From Porphyromonadaceae bacterium UBA7042 (GTDB lineage Bacteria > Bacteroidota > Bacteroidia > Bacteroidales > Muribaculaceae), in assembly GCA_002494015.1 (NCBI GenBank), contig DLAR01000093.1, forward strand, positions 1 through 13,465: a stretch of DNA of 13,465 nt, written 5' to 3'. Under the pieces are notes generated by a model. It searched no databases. It saw only the letters and a list, made by a program, of their open reading frames with translations, and was not told where the DNA came from. Positions 7,082 through 13,223 of the stretch are shown in pieces. Made by a program: the position numbers and the translations under genes. Position 1 is the stretch's first letter, and each line of letters begins with the position of its first letter.

Positions 7082-7141
7082 CCCGATGCCTTACCGACTA
7101 ATCGACTAATCAACTACTCACAACCATAAATCACACCAAAG

Positions 7142-8113
7142 ATGGAACTTACACTGATTCTTATCCTTGTGGGCATTGTGATAATGCTATGCATTTTCTT
7201 CTATTATGTGCCCTTCTTTCTGTGGATTTCGGCCCGTGTCAGCGGTGTCAGAATATCACTGATGCAACTGTTCCTGATGCGCATACGCCAAGTTCCGGCC
7301 TCGGTTATCGTGCGCGCCCTCATCGAGGCTCACAAGGCCGGTCTTAACGACGTGACACGCGACGAACTCGAAGCCCACTACCTCGCCGGAGGCAACGTCG
7401 AGAAAGTGGTCCACGCGCTCGTCTCGGCATCAAAGGCCAATATCGACCTCGGGTTCAAGATGGCAACCGCCATCGACCTCGCCGGGCGCGACGTGTTCCA
7501 AGCAGTGCAGATGTCGGTCAACCCCAAGGTAATCGAAACACCCCATGTCACAGCCGTGGCCAAGGACGGCATACAGCTTATTGCCATCGCCCGAGTTACC
7601 GTGCGCGCCAATATCCGCCAGCTTGTCGGTGGTGCAGGTGAAGACACCGTGCTTGCCCGTGTCGGCGAGGGCATTGTCTCGTCAATCGGTTCAAGCGCAA
7701 GCCACAAAGAGGTTCTCGAAAACCCCGACAACATATCCAAACTCGTGCTCCGCAAAGGACTCGATGCAGGAACAGCATTTGAGATTCTGTCAATCGACAT
7801 CGCCGACATTGACATAGGCAAGAATATCGGCGCCGCACTCCAGATTGACCAAGCACAGGCCGATAAAAACATCGCCCAAGCCAAGGCAGAGGAACGCCGC
7901 GCTATGGCAATCGCCCTTGAACAGGAGATGAAGGCCAAGGCACAGGAGGCCCGCGCAAAGGTCATCGAGGCAGAAGCCGAGCTCCCGCGCGCTATGGCTC
8001 AGGCATTCCTCAGCGGAAACCTCGGAATAATGGACTATTACCGCATGAAGAACATGGAGGCCGACACCACCATGCGCAACAATATCGCCAATCCCCCTAT
8101 TGCCAACAAATAA
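7142..8113 (+). CDS. floA: Flotillin-like protein FloA (SPFH superfamily)
   Basis: The product is 323 residues, against about 330 for Bacillus FloA (YqfA). Residues 3-27 form a membrane anchor (LILILVGIVIMLCIFFYY). A conserved FloA stretch follows: ARVSGVRISLMQLFLMRIRQ, then IVRALIEAHKAGL. The SPFH-type core includes DLAGRDVFQAVQMSVNP and the RVTVRANIRQLVGGAGEDT and ARVGEGIVSSIGS motifs. Residues about 235-290 are an Ala/Glu-rich coiled coil (KAEERRAMAIALEQEM), and the C-terminus (AFLSGNLGIMDYY) is family-typical. FloA proteins form oligomeric scaffolds in membrane microdomains. In many genomes an NfeD-type protein accompanies floA. Here the upstream neighbour is instead the TPR/PD40 protein, and no NfeD gene is in the window. 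A perfect hairpin follows. Identification is secure. Confidence 0.96.
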   Translation: MELTLILILVGIVIMLCIFFYYVPFFLWISARVSGVRISLMQLFLMRIRQVPASVIVRALIEAHKAGLNDVTRDELEAHYLAGGNVEKVVHALVSASKANIDLGFKMATAIDLAGRDVFQAVQMSVNPKVIETPHVTAVAKDGIQLIAIARVTVRANIRQLVGGAGEDTVLARVGEGIVSSIGSSASHKEVLENPDNISKLVLRKGLDAGTAFEILSIDIADIDIGKNIGAALQIDQAQADKNIAQAKAEERRAMAIALEQEMKAKAQEARAKVIEAEAELPRAMAQAFLSGNLGIMDYYRMKNMEADTTMRNNIANPPIANK

Positions 8114-8126
8114 TAACCTAATTTAA

Positions 8127-8173
8127 CAAAACACATAAGCAAATAAGTTGATATTATTTGCTTATGTGTTTTG
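8127..8173 (+). terminator. Perfect 20-base-stem terminator after floA
   Basis: The inverted repeat at 8127-8146 and 8154-8173 is complementary over all 20 bases with a 7-base loop (GTTGATA), and the right arm runs through TTTTG. It should end the TPR/PD40-floA transcript. The next gene starts only 19 bases later in the same direction, so that gene must be read through or use a promoter inside the stem. Confidence 0.85.
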
Positions 8174-8192
8174 TATTTGACTCCCGACCGAA

Positions 8193-9020
8193 ATGCTTCG
8201 TCAGATTATAACGTCTACACGAAAATACAATTTCCACTCCCACACTCAGTTCTGCGACGGCCGCGCGACAATAGCCGAAATGGCCGAGGCTGTGGCCAAC
8301 GCCGGATTCACTCACTGGGGATTCACCCCCCACTCCACAGTCCCGATGCCCACATCGTGCAACATGCTTGCCGAAAACGTCCCGGCCTATCTTGCCGAAG
8401 TTGACCGCGTCAAGAAACTCTATCACGGCCGCGTCAACTTCTACGCCTCGATGGAAATCGACTACCTCGGCGACAAATGGGGCGCGACCAATCCCTATTT
8501 CGGCTCACTCCCCCTTGACTACCGTCTAAGTTCGGTGCATTTCGTTCCGTCGCTTGTCTCAGGCGAGGAGATTGACATCGACGGTCGTCCCGAGGCTTTC
8601 TTTGTCAAGATGAAAGAGCATTTCGACAACGACATCCGCTATGTCGTCGACAAGTTCTACGAGCGCTCGAAAGAGATGCTGCAAGCAGGAGGATTTGACA
8701 TCCTCGGCCACTTTGACAAAATCGGATTCAACGCCTCGCAATATCAGCCGGGGATAGAGGATGAACCGTGGTATCACCGCCACATCGACGAGATGACTGA
8801 CCTCATCCTGTCATCGGGCGTGATTACCGAAATCAACACAAAAGCTCTCAATCAGAACAACCGCCTCTTTCCATCGCCCCGATTCTGGCAACGGCTCATC
8901 GATGCCCGCGTCCCGCTGATGGTTAACAGCGACGCCCATTATCCCGACCGCATCAATGCCGGGCGTGACGAAGCATTCTCCCTCCTTGAAAAACACGGAT
9001 ATAGAATTCCACAACCATGA
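8193..9020 (+). CDS. PHP-domain phosphoesterase, histidinol-phosphatase (HisJ/HisK) family
   Basis: The product is 275 residues, the usual size for the family. All expected PHP metal ligands are visible: HSH at 15-17 with the following CDG (Asp22), His47 (GFTPHS), Glu88 (MEIDY), His116 (SVHFV), His173 (DILGHFD) and the Asp-x-His pair at 247-249 (NSDAH). The family hydrolyses L-histidinol phosphate in histidine synthesis, but related members act on other phosphoesters, and no his gene is present here, so the substrate is inferred from the family only. The ATG at 8193 is the only start that keeps the first metal motif with a short N-terminus. The gene overlaps the next by four bases (ATGA at 9017-9020), implying translational coupling. 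It stands after a strong terminator, and no good promoter is visible. Confidence 0.85.
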   Translation: MLRQIITSTRKYNFHSHTQFCDGRATIAEMAEAVANAGFTHWGFTPHSTVPMPTSCNMLAENVPAYLAEVDRVKKLYHGRVNFYASMEIDYLGDKWGATNPYFGSLPLDYRLSSVHFVPSLVSGEEIDIDGRPEAFFVKMKEHFDNDIRYVVDKFYERSKEMLQAGGFDILGHFDKIGFNASQYQPGIEDEPWYHRHIDEMTDLILSSGVITEINTKALNQNNRLFPSPRFWQRLIDARVPLMVNSDAHYPDRINAGRDEAFSLLEKHGYRIPQP

Positions 9021-9376
9021 ACTGCGAGGAAATCTACCGATTCTGCATGTCTCTGCCCGAAGTAGTCGAGACTTTCCCATTTGACAACGTGAACCTCGTC
9101 TTCAAGGTGCGCGACAAGATGTTTGCCCTGCTCCCGCTTGACAACCCTGAGTGGATAAGCATGAAATGCGACCCGGAACTGGCAGTTTCACTGCGCGAGG
9201 AACACGACGGAATCCGACCCGCATTCCATTTTAACAAGAAATACTGGAACATGGTGCGGCTGAACGGCGAGATTCCTCCCGCACTGCTGCAACGCCTCAT
9301 CAGGCATTCCTACAACTGTGTCCTTGCCAAAATGACGCGGCCGCAACGTGCCGGGTTGCAGCTGCTGGACGAATGA
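9017..9376 (+). CDS. MmcQ/YjbR family DNA-binding-like protein
   Basis: The product is 119 residues, typical of the single-domain MmcQ/YjbR family, which has a CyaY-like fold. Visible family features are the early FPFDNVNLVFKVRDKMFALL strand pair, ISMKCDPELAVSLREE, then HFNKKYWNMVRLNG, and the C-terminal helix RLIRHSYNCVLAKMTR. Proteins of this family have been described as DNA-binding, but their cellular role is largely unknown. The start overlaps the stop of the PHP gene in ATGA, so the two should be produced together. It ends 8 bases before the convergent cpsB-like gene, leaving no room for a separate terminator. Confidence 0.9.
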   Translation: MNCEEIYRFCMSLPEVVETFPFDNVNLVFKVRDKMFALLPLDNPEWISMKCDPELAVSLREEHDGIRPAFHFNKKYWNMVRLNGEIPPALLQRLIRHSYNCVLAKMTRPQRAGLQLLDE

Positions 9377-9384
9377 GAAAACGG

Positions 9385-10128
9385 TCACGCAAACGCCGTA
9401 TCGTTCTTTAAGCGGTCGCGCAAAGCATCGGCGTGTCGCCGGGCATCCTTGGTGACAAGGTAAGCGTCGATAGCGTCAGCATGGCTGCGACGGTGCAGGT
9501 CAGTCCCGAGAAAATCCACATATCCTTTTTCAATCAGCATCTCGGCAACCTTTTTCTCATGCTTGCCGTAATATCCCGCAAGACTCAGCACGTTAACCTG
9601 AAACAACGTTCCCGCGTGATGCAACACGTCATAACGTTCAGGATTCTCGTGGCTGTAATACATGTAGCGCTCAGGATGGGCAAGAATCGGGAAGAACCCT
9701 TTTATCCTGAGGTCAAACAGCAATTTATCAAGCTGCCACGGCTCCTGTACAAATGAATTTTCGACAAGGATATAATTATTTGGGAACGGAAGAATCTGTC
9801 CTTCGTCAAGCAGTGTTTTAAAAAAGCTGTCGAGACGGTTTTCACTCGAACGGCTCAATTCAATATTTATCCCGCGCCGCTTTACCGCCTCCTGAAGTTC
9901 TTCAAAAGCAGGGTCGAGAATGTCGGGCGTATTTTCAAAAGAAGCCTCAGTGACATGCGGAGTGGCAATAATACGGGTTATGCCCCACTGCATCATTCGC
10001 TCCACCAAGTCGGCAGAAGTCTCGGCATCGGGCGAACCGTCATCCACACCGGGAACGATGTGGCAGTGCATATCGGTGACAAAGGGGAGTTTTATCGGAT
10101 CCTTTTTACGGCTGAAAAAATTAAACAT
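9385..10128 (-). CDS. CpsB/CapC-type PHP-domain protein-tyrosine phosphatase
   Basis: The product is 247 residues, the usual family size. PHP motifs seen: DMHCHIVPGVDDG at 19-31, ATPH at 55-58, Glu96 in SSENRLD, LAHPERY at 149-155 and GTDLH at 208-212. These provide the metal ligands of the manganese-dependent tyrosine phosphatases that reset bacterial tyrosine kinases controlling capsule and exopolysaccharide export. No kinase (Wzc/CpsD) or polysaccharide gene lies nearby, as is common for such solo genes in Bacteroidota, so the target kinase must be elsewhere. The SSENRLD segment is less standard than the usual AAEYxxD. A basic, hydrophobic N-terminus (MFNFFSRKK) precedes the domain. It is expressed from an exact promoter at 10167-10198 and is convergent with the MmcQ gene. 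Confidence 0.92.
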   Translation of the reverse strand: MFNFFSRKKDPIKLPFVTDMHCHIVPGVDDGSPDAETSADLVERMMQWGITRIIATPHVTEASFENTPDILDPAFEELQEAVKRRGINIELSRSSENRLDSFFKTLLDEGQILPFPNNYILVENSFVQEPWQLDKLLFDLRIKGFFPILAHPERYMYYSHENPERYDVLHHAGTLFQVNVLSLAGYYGKHEKKVAEMLIEKGYVDFLGTDLHRRSHADAIDAYLVTKDARRHADALRDRLKNDTAFA

Positions 10129-10139
10129 AATCGATTACC

Positions 10140-10373
10140 TTATTGAAAATACATGCTTTGGCATGACAAAGTTACGCCATTTACCGCGTTTTGACAAATA
10201 TCAGAACCTAAAATTGACAAAAAGCTAAGGTATGTATCGCTCGACAGCCTACCCCCGCGATATTCGATAAAGATGCCGCCCGAAGGGACGGGCAATTCAG
10301 CCATCCATGAAGAATAATCACGGGCATTTGTAGCGGATATCGAGAGCGTTAATGTAAACAACACAATTGGCAT
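10140..10373 (-). CDS. Doubtful small exported protein, 77 residues
   Basis: This is an open frame with a signal-peptide-like start (MPIVLFTLTLSISATNA) and a short mature part (SWMAELPVPSGGIFIEYRGG). It ends 11 bases before the cpsB-like gene in the same direction. Upstream, TAGCTTTG at 10469-10462 (minus) could be its -7 element. Against it, the start lacks a lysine-rich n-region, the C-terminal third coincides with the exact cpsB promoter, and I recognise no family. It may be a genuine small secreted protein, a truncated remnant, or a chance frame. Confidence 0.3.
   Translation of the reverse strand: MPIVLFTLTLSISATNARDYSSWMAELPVPSGGIFIEYRGGRLSSDTYLSFLSILGSDICQNAVNGVTLSCQSMYFQ
10167..10198 (-). 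promoter_or_regulatory. Promoter of the cpsB-like phosphatase gene
   Basis: On the minus strand TTTG (10198-10195), 20 bases, then TAACTTTG (10174-10167) is an exact consensus promoter. Transcription should start near 10160, about 32 bases before the ATG. A short CATGC/GCATG hairpin at 10152-10165 lies at the start of the leader. The promoter lies inside the doubtful ORF 10140-10373. Confidence 0.8.
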
Positions 10374-10637
10374 CTTAATTTTAAGAATTGATAATTATCT
10401 CATTTTGACGACATTAAAGCAAAAAAGTTATTATAAAAATAAGTTAAAATTATTATGAAAGCAAAGCTACGCCTTTAGGTTCAGAATTGGTGACAGGTTC
10501 TGCCCAATAAATAAAAAATTTGCGTCACACTGACACATTTTTACCATTATTGCCCTCTTGTGAAACAAATGTTCCGTATCCGATTAATAAGTTTTGACTT
10601 TTTTTGAGGTTTTTGTTAATTATTTAGGTGCTGATAT
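10374..10637. other. AT-rich intergenic region between divergent genes
   Basis: There is no coding frame with recognisable features. On the minus strand TAGCTTTG (10469-10462) fits a -7 element and could drive the 77-codon ORF. The rest consists of A and T runs upstream of the mutase promoter. No hairpin or RNA gene stood out. Confidence 0.6.
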
Positions 10638-10668
10638 TTTGTTATCTCATTGAAACACGTTAAATTTG
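10638..10668 (+). promoter_or_regulatory. Promoter of the phospho-sugar mutase gene
   Basis: TTTG (10638-10641), 19 bases, then TAAATTTG (10661-10668) is an exact consensus promoter. Transcription would begin near 10675, about 59 bases before the ATG at 10734. This excludes the upstream in-frame TTG at 10650 as start. Confidence 0.8.
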
Positions 10669-10733
10669 CCTTGATACTGACAGAACTTAACCCGGAGGGG
10701 GAAATAGACTACCCTCCACATCTATCGATATAT

Positions 10734-12482
10734 ATGGAAAATGAAGAATTATTGAAAGAAGTCACCGCCAAGGCTCAGGCGTGGCTCGGTGAAGGTTACG
10801 ACGCAGAGACACGCGCCGAAGTACAGCGAATGCTCGACAACCCTGACAAAACCGAACTGATCGAGTCGTTCTACAAAGACCTTGAATTTGGCACAGGCGG
10901 TCTGCGCGGCATCATGGGCGCAGGCTCCAACCGCATGAATATCTACACCGTCGGAGCAGCCACTCAGGGCCTCGCCAACTACCTCAAGGAAGCTTTCAGC
11001 GGCCTTGACGAAATCAAGGTGGCCGTGGGACACGACGTGCGCAACAACAGCCGCAAATTTGCCGAAATCGTTGCCGACATCTTCTCGGCCAACGGCATCA
11101 AAGTATATCTTTTTGACAACTTCCGCCCCACTCCCGAGCTGTCGTTTGCCATCCGCTACTTCGGCTGTCAGAGCGGTGTCAACATCACAGCCTCCCACAA
11201 TCCCAAGATCTACAACGGATACAAAGCCTACTGGGAAGACGGCGCGCAGATTATCGCACCCCACGACACCAACATCATCGACAATGTGAACCGCATCAAG
11301 TCAGTGAGCGAAATCAAGTTCCAAGGTGACAAGAGCAAGATTCAGATTGTAGGTCCCGAAGTGGATGCCGCATTCCTCGGCGAAATCAAAAAGCTGTCAC
11401 TCAGCCCCGATGTTATCGAGCGTCACAAAGACCTCAAGATTGTCTATACTCCTATCCACGGAACCGGCGTGAAACTCATCCCCGATTCACTGCGCAACTA
11501 CGGTTTCAACAACATCATCAACGTCCCCGAGCAGGATGTCCCCAGCGGAGACTTCCCCACCGTCGAGTCGCCCAACCCCGAGGTTCCCTCGGCTATGGCA
11601 ATGGCTATCGCCAAGGCCAAGGAGGTAAATGCCGACATCGTTATGGCATCGGATCCCGACGCTGACCGCATCGGCTGTGTAATCCGCGACAACACCGGCG
11701 AGTATGTACTGCTCAACGGCAACCAGATTGTGATGATACTCCTCAACTACATCATCACCCGCAACAAGGAACTCGGCAAGCTCGACGGCAACGAATATAT
11801 CGTCAAGACAATCGTTACCACCGAGACCATCAAGTCGATTGCCGACGCTATGGGTGTCAAGATGTTTGACTGCTTTACCGGGTTCAAGTGGATTGCAGCC
11901 GTCATCCGTGACAACGAAGGCGCAATGCGCTACATCGGCGGCGGCGAGGAAAGCTACGGATTCTTGGCCGAGACATTTGCCCGCGACAAGGATGCCGTTT
12001 CGGCAATCTCGCTGATGGCCGAAGCTTGCGCTTGGGCCAAAGACAAAGGCATGGACTTCCAAGCCATGCTCGCCGACATCTATCTGAAATACGGATTCTC
12101 CCACGAGGTCGGCATCTCGGTCGTGCGACCGGGCAAGAGCGGTGCCGAAGAAATTCAGGCTATGATGAAACAGTTCCGCGAGAATCCCCCTAAGAGCCTC
12201 GCAGGCAGCGAAGTTGTCACTGTGAAAGACTATCTGACCCTCAAGGCCACCGATGTCAAGACCGGCAATGTGACCGAGATGGATATGCCCGCCACATCCA
12301 ACGTGCTCCAATACTTTACCGCCGACGGCTCGAAAGTATCAGTGCGTCCCTCGGGAACCGAGCCTAAAATCAAATTCTACATGGAAGTGCGCTGCCCGAT
12401 GTCATCGGTCGACGATTATTCCAAGTGTGGCAAAGAAGCAGAAGCCAAGGTTGAAGCCCTGAAGAAAGACCTCGGAATCTAA
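10734..12482 (+). CDS. Phosphoglucomutase/phosphomannomutase family phospho-sugar mutase
   Basis: Started at ATG 10734 (MENEELLKEV) the enzyme has 582 residues, matching the long PgcA-type alpha-phosphohexomutases. Motifs in order: GTGGLRG at 53-59, the catalytic phosphoserine loop TASHNP (Ser154), the magnesium loop DPDADR at 307-312, the sugar-specificity loop GGEESYG at 403-409, and the phosphate-binding RPSGTEP at 538-544. It interconverts hexose 1- and 6-phosphates, linking glycolysis to nucleotide-sugar, glycogen and envelope-polysaccharide synthesis. The GEESYG loop is common to glucose-preferring members, but activity on mannose or pentose phosphates cannot be excluded from sequence. 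It is monocistronic, with an exact promoter upstream and a strong terminator 21 bases after the stop. Confidence 0.95.
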   Translation: MENEELLKEVTAKAQAWLGEGYDAETRAEVQRMLDNPDKTELIESFYKDLEFGTGGLRGIMGAGSNRMNIYTVGAATQGLANYLKEAFSGLDEIKVAVGHDVRNNSRKFAEIVADIFSANGIKVYLFDNFRPTPELSFAIRYFGCQSGVNITASHNPKIYNGYKAYWEDGAQIIAPHDTNIIDNVNRIKSVSEIKFQGDKSKIQIVGPEVDAAFLGEIKKLSLSPDVIERHKDLKIVYTPIHGTGVKLIPDSLRNYGFNNIINVPEQDVPSGDFPTVESPNPEVPSAMAMAIAKAKEVNADIVMASDPDADRIGCVIRDNTGEYVLLNGNQIVMILLNYIITRNKELGKLDGNEYIVKTIVTTETIKSIADAMGVKMFDCFTGFKWIAAVIRDNEGAMRYIGGGEESYGFLAETFARDKDAVSAISLMAEACAWAKDKGMDFQAMLADIYLKYGFSHEVGISVVRPGKSGAEEIQAMMKQFRENPPKSLAGSEVVTVKDYLTLKATDVKTGNVTEMDMPATSNVLQYFTADGSKVSVRPSGTEPKIKFYMEVRCPMSSVDDYSKCGKEAEAKVEALKKDLGI

Positions 12483-12503
12483 TCATTCTCAGAATGCAAT
12501 ATA

Positions 12504-12543
12504 AAAAATCCCGGATGACGTTAATCGGTCATCCGGGATTTTT
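12504..12543. terminator. Bidirectional intrinsic terminator after the mutase gene
   Basis: A perfect 16-base stem (12504-12519 and 12528-12543) of the form AAAAATCCCGG...CCGGGATTTTT has an A run on one side and a T run on the other. It can serve both the mutase (plus) and the decayed sugar-hydrolase fragment (minus), whose residual frame ends at 12542. A small CATTCT/AGAATG palindrome precedes it at 12484-12496. Confidence 0.9.
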
Positions 12544-12786
12544 ACTTCAATGGACTGATTTCAGCGGCCATGCCGTCAAATCGACTGTCTCGGCCGCCCC
12601 GGCTGTAGCCAATATACTTTCCGTTATGTTTCACCAGTCCGCACGGGTCGCATATCCACCGATGGCGGCCGTGAAATGATATTGCGGGCGGTAAGACTCA
12701 TTATAAAGCGTCGTGTCGGGGGGTGTCACGGCCATCGCCGCGAGCGACAATGGGAGAGACAGCAGTAAAACCATCAATTTATTCAT
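12542..12786 (-). pseudogene. Glycoside hydrolase family 32 (fructanase) gene remnant
   Basis: From ATG 12786 the minus strand encodes a signal peptide (MNKLMVLLLSLPLSLAAMA), then YNESYRPQYHFTAA, the opening of secreted GH32 enzymes. The frame then breaks: the in-frame reading runs to TGA at 12631 (51 codons), while the next frame continues GWICDPCGLVKHNGKY. This aligns with the GH32 signature GW-NDPNGLV-G-Y, so a single base has been lost just before the first catalytic motif. The nucleophile Asp persists, but both neighbouring Asn residues are Cys. After KY the second frame gives about 23 codons unlike GH32 (IGYSRGGRDSRF...) and stops at 12542. Nearly the whole catalytic and C-terminal domains, about 450 residues, are missing. 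GH32 enzymes cleave levan, inulin or sucrose. It lies directly downstream of a SusD remnant. The family call is from motif recognition. Confidence 0.7.
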
Positions 12787-12797
12787 CTTTTTCTTTT

Positions 12798-12838
12798 TAT
12801 CGGAGGGTGACGTATCGATGACACGCCACCTTCCGATA
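12798..12838 (-). promoter_or_regulatory. Long hairpin between the susD and GH32 remnants
   Basis: In the minus-strand transcript, 18 bases pair with 18 (one mismatch, two G-U pairs) around a CAUCG loop. The structure lies 32 bases after the susD stop and 11 bases before the GH32 ATG and is followed by an A-rich stretch, not a U run, so it is not a classical terminator. Such intercistronic hairpins often protect the upstream message from decay, here the former susCD part. That role is inference. Confidence 0.65.
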
Positions 12839-12870
12839 ACTCCTAAAACAAGTCTATATTATATCTCACT

Positions 12871-13179
12871 TCAGAACGCGGGATAACCGGGATTCTGCGT
12901 ATACTTGCCGAGCGAGAAATTGTACTGTGCGACGGGGATGGGGAAATATTCCTCGCCGGTGTCGAAAACCGCGTTCTGATAATAGATGCGGGTATCTTTC
13001 TCGGCGTTGAAATAGGCAGTCATGACATCCTTGGCGACACCCCACCGCACCAAGTCGAAGTAACGTTCCCCTTCGAGAGCCTTTTCAAGGCGCATCTCAG
13101 TGCGCAGTGCCTTGCGGGCATAATCCTGATTCCACCTGGCGGCGGGATAAAGGCCGATTTTGTAGTTGGCGGCATCCTG
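12871..13179 (-). pseudogene. SusD/RagB family nutrient-binding lipoprotein, C-terminal remnant
   Basis: Only the last 102 codons remain. On the minus strand the frame reads DAANYKIGLYPAARW, then EMRLEKALEGERYFDLVRWG, EEYFPIP and QNPGYPAF to the stop. These are the conserved C-terminal signatures of SusD proteins, outer-membrane glycan-binding lipoproteins of about 500-600 residues that cap SusC transporters. An in-frame TAA at 13180-13182 and dissimilar AT-rich sequence beyond it mark the break. The ATG at 13095 is internal to the conserved domain and is not a real start. The signal peptide, lipobox and TPR scaffold are all missing. What is left is undamaged, so the break may be recent. The neighbouring GH32 fragment points to fructan as the former substrate. 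Confidence 0.88.
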
Positions 13180-13223
13180 TTATAAACTTGGTTCAAATGA
13201 AGCGTATGGAACGTTTATGCTCA
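13180..13223. other. Junction between the SusD remnant and foreign or rearranged DNA
   Basis: Base 13180 is where SusD coding similarity ends abruptly. The following sequence (TTATAAACTTGGTTCAAATG onward) is markedly AT-richer. It is either the end of an inserted element or a deletion breakpoint. The other side is outside the window, so terminal inverted repeats and a target-site duplication cannot be tested. Confidence 0.6.

Noticed and set aside
7095..7113. Tandem CGACTAAT repeats between the TPR/PD40 gene and floA
   Set aside because: Only two full 8-base units; too short to call a functional repeat or a CRISPR-like structure.
7378..7965. Minus-strand open frame (195 codons) inside floA
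   Set aside because: It is antisense to conserved coding sequence, and its Ser/Ala-rich composition is typical of a shadow frame.
10650..10733. 28-codon extension of the phospho-sugar mutase from a TTG codon
   Set aside because: The exact promoter at 10638-10668 overlaps it, and the family starts near 10734.
11487..12311. Long minus-strand open frame (274 codons) inside the mutase gene
   Set aside because: It is the complement of a conserved enzyme; its composition reflects the codon bias of the real gene.
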